From NCBI RefSeq assembly GCF_964204645.1, contig NC_134034.1, positions 8,303,414 through 8,367,413 of the forward strand: DNA of 64,000 nt, written 5' to 3'. The translations under genes and the position numbers were made by a program. Positions within the stretch are counted from its first letter, which is position 1; every line of letters starts with the position of its first letter. Below the pieces are notes generated by a model. The model saw only the letters and a program-made list of their open reading frames with translations. It ran no database searches and was not told the origin of the DNA. Of the stretch, positions 48,648 through 61,137 are shown in pieces. This stretch comes from Tubulanus polymorphus. Taxonomy: Eukaryota; Nemertea; Palaeonemertea; Tubulaniformes; Tubulanidae.

Positions 48648-49691
48648 TCAGGGTAGAGGATATTGTTCGATAATGTGATTGATGATGTTATGGAAAGCAC
48701 TGTGTCCAAATCGTTGTCTCCACATGAACTCCTGCAAATAGGTATTCAACAAAGGACCCGTTTTTAATGTGCCGTTCATCCTCTTAAATTTTCGTTTAGC
48801 ATCGCTCCACGTTCCTTCAATTGTATTAGTGTGGACGTTACGGTCATTTAGATCAACGAACTCCAACGCGTGGTTTATCGTTCGGTGGCGGTATCCGAGA
48901 GCCTGTAGTTGATTATAGGCCTGCCACTCATCCGTAATAACCGTCGTTCCTGGCGCAACCCACGCTTGTATAATAGGGAGCATTATGTCGGCATCGCGTC
49001 GAACAACAGGTACCATGAAAGTATCTCCCGTTTCTCTGCACACTCCCCCGATAACCCACTTACCATCGATAATGCGGCCTCTATTGTTTTTCATGTGACC
49101 GAATTTACTTTCATCGATTTCAACGACAGTGCCGGGTCCCCCGATAACCCGCGCATGGTCGATCAGGTATTGAGCGCAGACGTCTCTGAGAAAATTGTTC
49201 CAATCCACCACCGTGTGCTGACTGCCGATGCGCAACTCATTCTTAACTTGTTTAGTGGTCATGTTACCGAGAGACCACCAGTATACAAACTGCATCAATG
49301 TATCCAATGAGAGATGACTTCTCACGAAAAATGACCCCTCACGAAGTGCCTTTTTTCGGCGGCAATGTCGGTTTGGGCATCTCCAAGTCCAACCATCAGC
49401 TGTTCTACCGTCTCGTTGCCAAATCATATCGACCGCTCCGGGGCACGCATCGCAATATCTATTTCGTGCAAGGAGACGTATATCTTTCATCCATTCGATC
49501 GTTCTATCTCGGGTTCTTGTCAGTCTATGGACATCATTTAAGCGTGTGTCATTTAGATTTACTACAGCTTGTAGTATAGCCTGAGCCATTGCGCAGTTGT
49601 GTATCTGCAAACGAAGTTGAAAATGCGGTGCAAGTCGGGCGAAACCCAGGTCATTACTTAGTATAATCGTGTCGTTCTGATAAGCCATCAT
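48648..49691 (-). CDS. Merlin-type transposase (ISXO2-like, DDE)
   Basis: Single intact exon of 347 residues starting MMAYQNDTIILSND. It would cut and paste a Merlin/IS1016-type DNA transposon. A zinc ribbon (Cys80, Cys83, Cys105, Cys110) precedes the ISXO2-like catalytic core: VVEIDESKFG (Asp193), VITDEWQAY (Asp254) and TIEGTWSDAKRK (Glu292). HTNTIEG and SDAKRKFKRMNG are family hallmarks. Length is within the usual 260-350. No frameshift or stop. I could not find matching terminal inverted repeats on either side, so it may be an old copy with decayed ends, a domesticated gene, or an element whose ends I missed. Confidence 0.88.
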   Translation of the reverse strand: MMAYQNDTIILSNDLGFARLAPHFQLRLQIHNCAMAQAILQAVVNLNDTRLNDVHRLTRTRDRTIEWMKDIRLLARNRYCDACPGAVDMIWQRDGRTADGWTWRCPNRHCRRKKALREGSFFVRSHLSLDTLMQFVYWWSLGNMTTKQVKNELRIGSQHTVVDWNNFLRDVCAQYLIDHARVIGGPGTVVEIDESKFGHMKNNRGRIIDGKWVIGGVCRETGDTFMVPVVRRDADIMLPIIQAWVAPGTTVITDEWQAYNQLQALGYRHRTINHALEFVDLNDRNVHTNTIEGTWSDAKRKFKRMNGTLKTGPLLNTYLQEFMWRQRFGHSAFHNIINHIIEQYPLP

Positions 49692-50932
49692 CTGTTTATC
49701 GGTACACGCCGGCTTTGAACGTTACGTAAGTAGTTTCGGTAAACGTCACTGGTTGTCATCGGTAATTCTAATGTGTTGATTGACGCCTTTCCTCGTTGGC
49801 TCCAAGGACTATAGCAACAGCTCATATGCGTTCATACGCGAGTAGGTACGGCCTTATCACCTGTCGGCATCTCGGTGAAAGATGAAACACTTACTGCGCA
49901 ATCGAGGTCAGCTGTACCGATTTGTATCGTTCCCGTTGTGTGAAATGCCTGAGAACGTTACACAACTTACACCGTGGATGTAAAAACTAGTCAAACACAT
50001 TCATTGCAGTGCTTACACAATAGCGCAACACAACAACTTACTCATTGCGATACGAATAAGAGTCTTGTTTATATATGTCCAAATTTTGAACCAAATCATC
50101 ATGGGTGGGCACGAATCTTGTTGAAACAAACAGTATTTCGACAGTGCATACCGGCAAATGATCGACTATTCGCATGTTCACGAAATACGAAAGTGCACGA
50201 ACGTTCGTTTCGATGGTGAATGGATTTTTTGCGATATCTCATTAAGACAGACACAAAATAACCCTTCAAACAGAATGTTCATTTACGCGAGTTTATGGCA
50301 GGGTTATGGCAGGGTTACGATTCGTGCGGCCCACCAAACAGTATATTTATTGAAGATACTAAACTGTTGATGTATAATTTCACAGAAGAGAAATCGTTAT
50401 GGAAAGACTAAGACGATACGTGGGAATGTCGTATTTCAAACGAGCCGCAAATATTACACTATAAAATGTCAGATGTAGATTAGGTCGACTGTTTCGATAG
50501 ACAAAATGTAACCAATTGGCGGATAGGACGACGGGCTTTTAGCTGATTTACCGGTGGAAAATGTGTTCGAAGTAACATTTTAACAAAAGTTTACCACTAC
50601 GTATACTGCGGCAACAACGTTGGGTATAATAAAGCTAAATTGAATTGACGCATGTAGGCTGGCTCCAACGCTTTCGTCTTCTGACAAGCTGCATTTGACC
50701 GTAACCTCCGTAGAAGACAGGCATTGATTATCCATTTAAGACATCATCTTGACACGAAAAACGTAACATATTGGTCGATGTAGTGGTGTCCCGTGAGATA
50801 TGTATATGCATTGTCAATTTACATTACGTATGTACCACGTTAATCGCTATGAGGGCCTATGGTATATCAGTTTAGGCGAGATAATGTATGGGTACAAAAA
50901 TGCACAATCACCAAGTTTTTTTTTCGGCCCCC
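49692..50932. other. Stretch between transposase and histone array
   Basis: No recognised gene. It contains the 5' flank of the transposase. Homology to the histone repeat unit starts abruptly at 50933. Confidence 0.35.
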
Positions 50933-51740
50933 GCGGCCCTGCAACGAAAGTCGTATAATATGCCTGCTTTCGAAATTACGTATATCGACATCGTTTTTAG
51001 CACGATTGCCTCCACCCACATCGTACAGCTATTCAAGACGTGTACGACATCATCATCGGCAGTACCGTCCTATATACTAGAAAGTAGTTACGCGCATATT
51101 TATACATAATTTCTATTGTAGATGTAAATGCGGGATTAAATCAGAACTAAATTTAAAGCTGAGGTATTCAACGAGACTCCAGTAGACAGGAAACCGGCAA
51201 GGCAGCCATTTTTCTTTTCTATCAAAATGATTTAACCTGGTAGAAGTCATCTGCATCTATATTCTACTGTAACTCTTTCGGCAACCACATACAATGTCCT
51301 TGGACGATTTGTGGATAATTTGTCATGTTATTTTGTATGATTATGTATACAGAATGTCAGATCTATATATGGTTAAAAAAAAACAAACAACATCATCGGC
51401 ACCAGTAGATTGTGTCAATCGCCGAGCGAGATCTCCAGGGCTAGTTTATTTAGTACACCGATTTAGTCCCTTTTTTCGTTGTGTGAATGATGGCGGGTTC
51501 GCATCGCACGCGCGCGGCACCGGTATATTGCGCGATTCCCGGCGTAACCGCGCCATCGTGGGACGCACCGACAATACGTGCATGCAGTGCGGATAGCTAT
51601 TTATTCATTTATTTACTACAGGATAGCAAATAGCTCGAAACTTCTATCAAAAACTTTCTTTCATAAAACACGATCATGCATCGTTTTGCGGCCCTGCAAC
51701 GAAAGTCGTATATATGCCTTTCGAACTTACGTATCGACAT

Positions 51741-51764
51741 CCTAACCCTAACCCCAACCCTAAC
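51741..51764. repeat. Interstitial telomere-like tract
   Basis: CCTAACCCTAACCCCAACCC then TAAC: about four imperfect CCCTAA units, next to the internal copy of the junction repeat. The same tract is at 61946-61969 in unit 2. Confidence 0.75.
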
Positions 51765-52926
51765 AGCGAGTTAATGTAAATCCATGCAATGATCTTAAAA
51801 AAAAATCACACACATTATACAATCAGCTATTATCTTAGAACATCCCAATGCTGTGAATGTCTACGCTTAGATTGATATCAGTTAATTGCAGACATGTTAC
51901 GTGTGTGGTGGCGATTCGATGGTATTTTGAATAGAGAGTGCGGTTTTAAGGACGAGGACATCATTAATTTTGAGGACATCGAGATTTTTGGAGTATAGTG
52001 CGTCGGTGTGTGAGCAGGTTAGCGGTAATAATCCCCTAGGTCAAAAAAGCCCATCGGTAAAAATCCCCAATACTTCCAAAAGTAGGTACAAATCCCCCTC
52101 TTTTTGAATGGAGTGTAACGTCAATTAATTTCATATTAATATATCATATATCGCCGTTGAACTCAATAAGGATATATCATGACCAAACAAACTATATAGT
52201 ATACACTATTTGCGCATTATAACATACTAAAAATTAACAGTAGTTCATTAGTACTAAATTCGCACTTAAAGTTAACGCGCGCAGCTTAATGAAAGGGTTC
52301 ATTGCACATTTCAAATATATCACACTAGCATGAATCTTATGACATTTCATTTTGAAAGTTCATTACTTCTGATCATTCATTCATGGCATCGCACAGCTGA
52401 AATATACCACGAGTTATCAAGCGTCCACAGTTCAAAACTAATCCAGTTCGAATTGTAAGATATATTGCATTTAAAAAGTTCATCATTGTCATTAGTTATT
52501 ACAAGTTGTTTCCTTCTAAACAGTTTACTAAATAAGAATTTATCGACGGCTGTGCAAACATAATTCAGTCTCAATTGCGAATGAATACGCTGCAAAAGCA
52601 CCATCTTGCTTTGAAATGTTCCTGAAAATCACCAAGTCGGCGTTTTACCTACTTTTGAATATTCGGGGATTTTTACCTATAGGGTATTTTTTTCCTGGTT
52701 TTTGTTTTGTTTTGTTTTGTTTTACCTACAACCGGGTGAGGGCAGTGTGTGATTACAGTTGGTCGAATATGCAATTTTTGTCGGAAATGAGCTGAACATA
52801 GTACCATAAAAATCGAAATTTTTTGAAGTTTTATGTCTGAAAGTCTGGTATTGATTGGACTGCTAATTACTTAAATACTCTCTGTAATTGATTACTTAAT
52901 ATGGGTTTTCTTCCTTTTTTATTTTT

Positions 52927-53348
52927 GGCAAACCGTCGAATATCCATAAATATCCATATATGGGCATGTATATCCGTCGAATATGGAGAATGAATTGAAT
53001 TATTACACAGCGAACCGTCGAATATGCGTCGAATATGGAACATTATTTATATGATTATTTTTGGTGAACCGTCGAATATGCGTTGAATATGGTCACTCCA
53101 TCTGAAATGGTTTTTCCGGACCCCGTCGAATACGGTGACCCCTTTTTTCAGTTCAAAAATGTTGGTAACTATCAGTGATTTTCGGTATTAGCTTGTTTGA
53201 TACGCTAATACAGTATCTAAATCAACTTATTGTGACTTAATATCCGAGATAAATGAATCTGATATCGGAAACGAGAGTGACAAAAAAGTTCAAAATTTCA
53301 AATTGATTTTTCTCAGTTTCGATAAAAGTGCATATTCGACGGTTCGCC
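52927..53348. mobile_element. 422-bp inverted-repeat element upstream of H4
   Basis: Starts GGCAAACCGTCGAATAT and ends with the complement ATATTCGACGGTTCGCC (one mismatch). In between, CGTCGAATAT recurs several times (near 52979, 53010, 53021 and 53072). It ends about 250 bp before the H4 TATA box. A twin sits at 63132-63553. Confidence 0.6.
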
Positions 53349-53596
53349 AGAAACCCAGCGAATTTCTCAAAGCACTACGGCATAGGAACGACACCGACAG
53401 GGATACGGTGGCCGAGTCGCGCGAAGCACTGCCGACATAGGCGACCTATGCAGCTTGTGCTTTGAATGACATAGAGAGCGTAGTGTCGGAGCGGCGGACC
53501 CTATGCAGCCTGTGCTTCGAACGGCATAGTACGCGTAATGCTTCGGCGATGTACGAGTGCATAGGAGGGCTATGCACGACACTACATACGGCGTCG

Positions 53597-53634
53597 TATA
53601 AAGCGCATCGGCGCTCGGGTCGGGCTATCATTCG
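53597..53634 (+). promoter_or_regulatory. H4 core promoter
   Basis: TATAAAG at 53597-53603 and a TCATTCG start motif at 53628-53634, 31 bp apart. This fits the invertebrate histone cap consensus PyCATTCPu. The ATG is at 53705. Confidence 0.75.
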
Positions 53635-53656
53635 TACATTCGACTCGTCGTTGTGA

Positions 53657-54016
<360 letters not shown>

Positions 54017-54073
54017 GCAGCTCAGCCCAGCGCGCAGCGGTCGCGGCCGCGGCGCCTGAGAAAACAACAACAC

Positions 54074-54119
54074 GGTCCTTATCAGGACCACTTCAACTTC
54101 CCAGAAAGAGCCAGTGGTA
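54074..54119 (+). terminator. H4 histone 3' stem-loop and downstream element
   Basis: GGTCCTTATCAGGACC at 54074-54089 is a 6-bp stem with 4-base loop flanked by CAACAAC and ACTTCAA. CCCAGAAAGAGCC about 20 bases later is the purine-rich U7 site. This is the SLBP/U7-dependent non-polyadenylated 3' end of replication-dependent histone mRNA. Confidence 0.95.
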
Positions 54120-56600
54120 GTGCGCTGACCCGGTGCCTCGCTTTTTGCTTCACACCCTCGCCCATATGTTATTAACGTAACGTGCCCTTGTTGTCGGTGT
54201 ATGTCGGACACGATGGCTAAACGGTCCGAATTAATTTCGAGGGATTAATCACGCGTACATCATACGTACGTACATACACATACACATACACACACACATA
54301 GGTACACGGATAATAGTAATTTTAATGTTGATTGATAAATACGTAATTGCGTTTGTTTTCGGTGTTTTGTTGAAGTTTTTTTTCGGCCCCCGCTTTTCGC
54401 GGGTGCGATCGATTGATCGTTAATGACTTTGATTTTGGGTGGGGCGATGAAAAAAAGCCAGTGCAGAAGGAATTGTAGTACGCATGTATGGTTTCGCAAA
54501 CACGAGTACTTCCGAATATATAGGACATCATTCGGGGTATTTTACATATCGAAGCACTTTACTTTCTACAGGCGATTGAAATTAAAAATCGAATCAGTTA
54601 TTTAGGGCCTATGCGAGGGGAAAACACACGCCGGGCGATTAGATTCGAGCTGGACAATTGAAAGTTGGCGCGCATAAATGAATATAGGCCTACGTACGTA
54701 CACACGGTACCTCAACTCGGTCTTAATACGTGCCGCCGCCGCCGCCGGTAGAAGGAACCATCGTTTTTATATCCGTTCTTTTTTTGTAACGCGTCTGGCG
54801 CTGTATTGATTGTCACCATCGAAAAACGACTAAGCTTCGTCGTCAACCGACCGATTTGGGTCGTCGTCCGAGATAAAATAAGAAAGAATCCGATCCATTG
54901 CACGAAGTATGTATCGTAGACCTATAGACCTATAGCTAACGATAGTGCAGTGGTCTCTTTAGTTTCTCTTGTAACGTAATCGCGCGCGACGGCGAGCCGA
55001 GTCTCATTTCGTCGTAAATGGCGATGGCATTATTTTATGTAATTCTATGTAAACGGCCTTATTTCTATGTAGCTAGCTGCCTGCCTGCCGCGGCTTATTG
55101 CGGCTCGGGGGTGGGTGTGGTTACTGCGAGGCCGGTCGCACGAACGACTCGGATCTGCTGCGTGCAGTACGCTTTGATCGTGATTTTTCGAGATCAGCTT
55201 TGAAGCTTATAGAACTTCATCGTCTCCGTGTATGTATATATATGTATACGGGATTTTTCCGATTACATGCTTTCCATTAGTTCGATCGCTCGCGCCGCCG
55301 CGTGTCTGCTCTGGGGAGTGTGGAATGACCTATCTTTTCTCGGGGAGAAAAATATACGTCAAACCATGGCCACAGCTAGCTAAATGATCGATAAGGCCTA
55401 AATACCTAAGGCACTTTTTTCAACGGCGATGATGGCATTGATTTATAAAACACCGGCCAGCTTCAAAAATGTAATTGACAATAGAGATAAACTAGAGTGG
55501 CCAATGACAACGTAATGATGAAACCATTCCGCAACGTTGTTGCCGGCGGCCCCCGCCGTTTTGTTAAGTTACTTCATGCGAATTGTTCGGCGCGCCGATG
55601 ACGATTATATCGACGACGACGACGACGATGATGTATATAGGTTCATCCGTATTTTACGCCGCCGTTTTTAAAACACCATACATATTCATTCGTGTGCATG
55701 GTTGGGATGCGCGCGTTTAATCGCATTTCATCGATCCTGTCTGCATCGCGCGCGGCGGATAGATTTTTGTTCGTTTGTCAACAACTCTGATTACAAACGT
55801 TCATACCGTGTCAACAAGAGTTTTCAGTTAGGCCTACAACAACGTACGCGTACGTGTGCAAATTTCGTTTCTCGCATTTATTAATGAGCAGTAATTGACT
55901 ATACGACACGACGCCGCAGTTGTACGTCGATTAGTCGCGCGTCGAATATTATGAGAAAAAAACAATTCGAAGTTTTGAACATTTTTGTCGCCCCTCTCTT
56001 TTTTAATTCATTTGTTTATTTCCTGAATATATGATATATAAACTGATGCAAAATAACAGCAGGGTAACACGCATTTTCCGACACATATCAGGTAGGTCCA
56101 TTTAGCGTGGAAGTTAAGCAACGGTGGCCTGCCTGTCTGACTTGGGTACCTTATTAGGTTTTTGCCTTCAACGCTATCCGATATTGACACTGCTACAATA
56201 CATGCGATTTTACTGATTGCTTTCGAATTAATAAACCTATATTCATTTATTTATTTATTCGCTTATTTACTTATTTATCCGTTGAGAAATAATTCCTCAT
56301 AATTTAGGCCCTAATTCGCTTACGTAATTGCGACTGCGCGGGTTCAAATTGGCCGTTGATTAATTCAGTTTAGCGCGAAGATATGTGATCATATCATCGT
56401 TTCTATGACAGACATCGGTGTGTAATAATAGGGATGGGAGATGATAGCCTATGGCATGGCATGTGAGCAAAAAACGATCACGGATATCGGCGTACATCGC
56501 TGTGGTGAGGGAAGGCAGTGTATTTATTTACATCGAACGAAACGCGTCGATCGCGGCCGCCGGCTGCTCCCGGCGCTTCACTTCCTTTATTCAAATAGCC
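54120..56600. other. Spacer between H4 and H3
   Basis: About 2.5 kb without a recognisable gene. It contains CA/TA-rich microsatellite sequence near 54260-54300, a CGA/CGC-type trinucleotide patch near 55610 and scattered TAGGCCT words. No H1 gene was found here. Confidence 0.45.
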
Positions 56601-56606
56601 GGCCGA

Positions 56607-56671
56607 CCAATCGGCGCCCGACTATGCGAGCCAATCGCGTTCGCGCAGCGCGCCGACCGAGCGTCGATAAA
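56607..56671 (+). promoter_or_regulatory. H3 promoter elements
   Basis: Two CCAAT boxes (56607-56611 and 56631-56635) and a TATA-like GATAAA at 56666-56671, 75 bp before the ATG. Confidence 0.6.
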
Positions 56672-56728
56672 CCGGCCGGCGACACTATAGTCGTACTATT
56701 GTAACGTTACATCGTTCGCTCTAGTTGA

Positions 56729-57151
<423 letters not shown>

Positions 57152-57197
57152 GTCGGACGACTATACGCGTCGTCGCATAATTGTAGACAACACTTAC

Positions 57198-57239
57198 GGT
57201 CCTTCTCAGGACCACTTAAAACTCCCAGAAAGAGCCGGT
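57198..57239 (+). terminator. H3 histone 3' stem-loop and downstream element
   Basis: GGTCCTTCTCAGGACC at 57198-57213; the loop differs from the other three (TTCT against TTAT). CTCCCAGAAAGAGCC follows as the U7 site. Confidence 0.95.
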
Positions 57240-58780
57240 GTGTTTTGCCTGCCTCGCCTCGCTTTTGCTTCCCCTCGGTTCCTCTTGCATTGTTGAGAAA
57301 TTGGCGACAAGAAAAAACAAAAACAAAAATCAATCACTCGCCAATGCAATAATGCTACGTATTTATTAGGATCGCGTCGGTTGTCGTGCCTGTGCGCTGT
57401 GCGGGCCTCCGTTTAACAATATTTATACTCGGCCCGTTGTATGTAGTAGGTACGTGGTGATCGTTTGTATTACTAGAAAACGCGAACGTGTTTCGCTTCT
57501 TTTTTTGTTGGTCCGGCCGCCGATTGTAATCGATTATTATTCTTCGCTGCATTTGGCGCACGAAACAAGACGCCTCGGGTGAACCCGACGTCAAACCTAC
57601 GTTCGGTCGGTTTTGCCGTGCCGCGACTATTTCGACGTCGGTTCGCGCAAAAACGATCCATCTTTTTCCCCGGCTTGCTGTCTCGCTGTATTATATACGA
57701 TCTGTTCTGGCAGAATAAATGATACGGAATGGTGAAATTCAGAGCGCCCAAAACTATGCGTCGACTGATAAATCGATACAAAACTCAACATATAGAATTC
57801 CTTCGCCATATACGAGCCGAAGCATCAATCGCCGGTTTTAACCGCACTGAATCAATCCTCTTGAGGAAACTGCATTCGTGTTGGTTTGTTTTAAGTTTTT
57901 CAGTCGTAAGTTTTTATCTTCCGCTTTTAATTGTCTAGCGACAAAAGTTTCGAGGAGTCGGCATTACTAGAAATCTTACGTCGGTTATCCCAGTTTTGAG
58001 CGTCGTATCGGCCCCCCTCGGTCGCCTAAGACGACAGACAGGCTGCGTGCGTGCTGCGTAATCAGGATTATTAGGGGGTGTCTGTCTGGTGGTCGTGCCA
58101 CAAATTCCCAAGGCCATTTGTTTCCGAGGTTGTAGGCGTTCAAATTGCCATTCTCATTTCGATCCGAGTATAATATTATACGATGCATAATATCAGAAGA
58201 CAATTTGTTGCCGTTTCAAAGTTTGGCCCGAGATTTTATCATTCGACATTTCACCGTTCATACCAACGGGTATCGGCCTAGTGCGCCGCGTACAAACATG
58301 TTTGTGGTTGACATTTTTTTCTCGGCAGTTTAATAATGCATTTCATAAAATTTCAATTGCATTTCCTCGAAAATTGATATATACGCACACAGAGATTCGC
58401 GCTTGTTGCTCTCTGCTCCTCAGTCGGTTAGTTATAGCGCGCTATTTAATAATTACAGCGCGTCACATTCTATGTAATCTGATATGTATTGTTCTTCAAC
58501 GGGACTCGCATGTTTCGTGTGTAGGCGCGCGTATTTCTTTCAGTCATTTTTTTCAAGTAACGAAGACAACGACCCGGACAAAATCAAGAAGAAACCCGTC
58601 AGTCACAAAATCCACAAAACAAATAAATAAACCAACAAAAACGAAACAAAAAATCAACGCGTACTACATACATATATAGACAATAATTACGTACGACGAG
58701 TCGAGTCGAGTCCTCGGTCGGTACGGTACGCAGGGTAAAAGGCGAAGCAAAGCGAGGCGACGGGAAAGCGCAAAAACTGG
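57240..58780. other. Spacer between H3 and H2B
   Basis: No recognised gene; short open frames on both strands lack motifs. Confidence 0.45.
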
Positions 58781-58817
58781 CCCTTTCTGGGAATTTGAAG
58801 TGGTCCTGATAAGGACC
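58774..58817 (-). terminator. H2B histone 3' stem-loop and downstream element
   Basis: On the minus strand GGTCCTTATCAGGACC (58817-58802) is followed by ACTTCAAATTCCCAGAAAGG, stem-loop then U7 site, about 50 bases past the H2B stop. Confidence 0.94.
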
Positions 58818-58867
58818 GTTGGTTGATGCCCGATGGCGTAGGTACACACGCGCGCACGTAGCGCCGT

Positions 58868-59239
58868 TTACTTCGAACCGGTGTACTTGGTGACGGCCTT
58901 CGTACCCTCGCTGACGGCGTGCTTGGCCAGCTCTCCCGGCAACAGCAGTCTGACGGCGGTCTGGATTTCCCGACTGGTGATGGTCGATCGCTTGTTGTAG
59001 TGCGTCAGGCGTGACGCCTCGGCGGCGATCCTCTCGAAGATATCGTTGACGAAGCTGTTCATGATGCTCATGGCCTTCGCGGAGATTCCCGTGTCGGGGT
59101 GAACTTGCTTCAACACCTTGTAAATGTAGATGCTGTAGCTTTCCTTTCTTCTCTTCCTCCTTTTCTTGTCACCGGTGTGAGCGGCTTTAGCCTTGGTGGC
59201 TGCCTTCTTGGCACCTTTGCTTGAAACTTTCGGCGGCAT
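58868..59239 (-). CDS. H2B: Histone H2B
   Basis: 123 residues, intronless, start at 59239. N-tail [20 protein letters not shown] is basic and of molluscan style; the core reads [59 protein letters not shown] and ends AVTKYTGSK. It pairs with H2A, whose gene starts 231 bp away on the opposite strand, so the two share a divergent promoter. Minor differences from common forms (Thr in LTHYNKR, Gly in TGSK) are conservative. Confidence 0.99.
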   Translation of the reverse strand: MPPKVSSKGAKKAATKAKAAHTGDKKRRKRRKESYSIYIYKVLKQVHPDTGISAKAMSIMNSFVNDIFERIAAEASRLTHYNKRSTITSREIQTAVRLLLPGELAKHAVSEGTKAVTKYTGSK

Positions 59240-59470
59240 GACGACTGTGCGTTAGCGAATGCGAAATAACACCGGCGCGCAACGCGCCAACCGTATTTAT
59301 GTGAGCGCGCCGGCTCCCGTCGAGCGACCAATCAGCGCATCTGTTGATCGCCTGGCACTCGGCGCCGAGTATAAGTTCGTTCAGGCGCGCCGCGTACGCG
59401 AACGTTCACACGCACTGTTTCATTCGTTGTCAACGTCGTCGTATCGTCAAATTTGATATCACCGATCAAC
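59240..59470. promoter_or_regulatory. Divergent H2B/H2A promoter
   Basis: 231 bp between the two ATGs. H2B side: TATTTAT at 59294-59300 (ATAAATA on the minus strand). H2A side: TATAAG at 59370-59375 and a TCATTCG start-like motif at 59420-59426. A CCAAT box at 59328-59332 lies between them and could serve both directions. Confidence 0.8.
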
Positions 59471-59845
59471 ATGTCTGGCCGAGGTAAAGGAGGAAAAGCG
59501 AAAGGCAAGGCCAAGAGCCGCTCGTCCCGCGCAGGGTTGCAGTTCCCGGTCGGAAGGATCCATCGTCTTCTCCGCAAAGGAAACTACGCCGAACGTATCG
59601 GAGCCGGAGCGCCGGTGTACCTAGCCGCCGTCATGGAATACTTGGCCGCCGAAGTGTTGGAGTTGGCCGGCAACGCCGCCCGCGACAACAAGAAGTCGAG
59701 AATCATCCCGCGACATCTGCAGTTGGCCATCCGCAACGACGAAGAGTTGAACAAGCTGCTTTCCGGTGTCACCATCGCCCAAGGCGGTGTACTGCCCAAC
59801 ATCCAGGCCGTGCTTCTGCCGAAAAAGTCCGCCAAGTCCAAGTAG
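59471..59845 (+). CDS. H2A: Histone H2A
   Basis: 124 residues, intronless. The ATG at 59471 is chosen because it gives the canonical [20 protein letters not shown]; an upstream in-frame extension is open but non-canonical. The core has [40 protein letters not shown] and the acidic-patch [13 protein letters not shown]. The C-terminus PKKSAKSK is short and lacks an SQ motif, so it is neither H2A.X nor H2A.Z. Replication-dependent 3' end at 59884. Confidence 0.99.
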   Translation: MSGRGKGGKAKGKAKSRSSRAGLQFPVGRIHRLLRKGNYAERIGAGAPVYLAAVMEYLAAEVLELAGNAARDNKKSRIIPRHLQLAIRNDEELNKLLSGVTIAQGGVLPNIQAVLLPKKSAKSK

Positions 59846-59883
59846 ATCGCGTCCGTGTCCCGCGCGTCGCGCATCCAAGCAAC

Positions 59884-59925
59884 GGTCCTTATCAGGACCA
59901 CTTCAACTTCCCAGAAAGGGCCAGT
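59884..59925 (+). terminator. H2A histone 3' stem-loop and downstream element
   Basis: GGTCCTTATCAGGACC at 59884-59899, then ACTTCAACTTCCCAGAAAGG as the U7 site. Confidence 0.95.
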
Positions 59926-61137
59926 ACTGACCTCGCCTGCCTCGCTTATTGCTTCGGTGATCACGATGATATAATTTCGTTGTTGTTGTTGTTTGTTGTT
60001 GTTGTCGTTGTTGTTTTATCATCAGCGTGTACGGGGGGTATATACGTTATCAAGGCGTTGGCCCGCGTACGATCCCAGTTCCAATTCTCATCGGCTTTCG
60101 CGGCGTCCACAATGAAAAACTGTGTGTGTTATGTACATTACATTTATTAGTAGGGCGACATTCGTCAGGCGTGTTTACATATGTACCCGGTATTTATTTC
60201 TCTTCTATTCCCCCGACACCGACGACGGCAACAGCAAAAAGAAACGTGCAAAACAAGACAAACAAGCAATGCAGGGTTCAATACATGCAGCCCCTCAAAT
60301 CCCCGAAGAACCCCTCAAATTCCAAAATTCGTTTGTTAGGGATGGAACAAACTCCCTCAAATTCATCTTAGTTTTAGTCGTCGCTCAAATTCAGAAAACC
60401 GCTGCATTGGCATTTTATACTGCATTGTCTTGGTAGCCTGGCTGGGTTAGTTAGAATCAATGGTAATAAGTGGGGGCTATAGGCCTCGTTATCATCCCCG
60501 TAAAGTGTCCAAACTAACTTTCTCAATTATTTTGGAAGGTTTATTCGATTGCGAAGAGTCATTTTGACACATTTATCCAGGAGTTCAGAAAAACGGGGCC
60601 CTACGTACTTGAGCTGAATGTCGATATGGCGAGAGTTATTCTTACAAAATGCCGAAATCGGCAATTTTTCAAGTTGGTTGCTTAAAGAAGGACTCAAATT
60701 TAAAAACAAACATTCGGTATTCGTCAAAATGTTCCGTTTGCGACGGAATGTTTTCCGGCAGCTTTTCGTCGAAACAATGCTCTTCAGTCGGGATTGGGCC
60801 CCGGCTATCCTAGACGAGTTCTTTCACCCAAAATCAAGTTGAACGGTTTAGGCCCTAATTAGTATATGGCATATAGTCGAATGTTGATAAGGTTATTCGA
60901 TTCATTGGCGCCTAAATGCATTTCGCTAATTCTGATAAGTATTGTACTGGTACTGTGTGTTTTATGTATCGGTTAGGTTTTCGTCGCGAAATATGACCCT
61001 CAATTTGGCGGTCACACCCTGAAAAACCGCTCAAATGCCCGTCACATTTCATAGCGATTGTCCTGTAGGAACCCCGTGCAATAACACCTTTCGCGTAGGA
61101 CTATTTCCTTTCATAAAACACGATCATGCATCTTTTT
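59926..61137. other. Spacer at the end of histone unit 1
   Basis: No gene recognised. It includes a TTG-rich run near 59978-60015 and ends in the direct repeat that also borders the next unit. No H1 gene. Confidence 0.4.

Noticed and set aside
48909-49579. Plus-strand open frames over the transposase
   Set aside because: Antisense shadows of the intact minus-strand transposase.
51294-51596. Open frame of 100 codons present in both histone units (also 61499-61801)
   Set aside because: It recurs only because the unit is duplicated; no motif, no Kozak support, and not H1-like.
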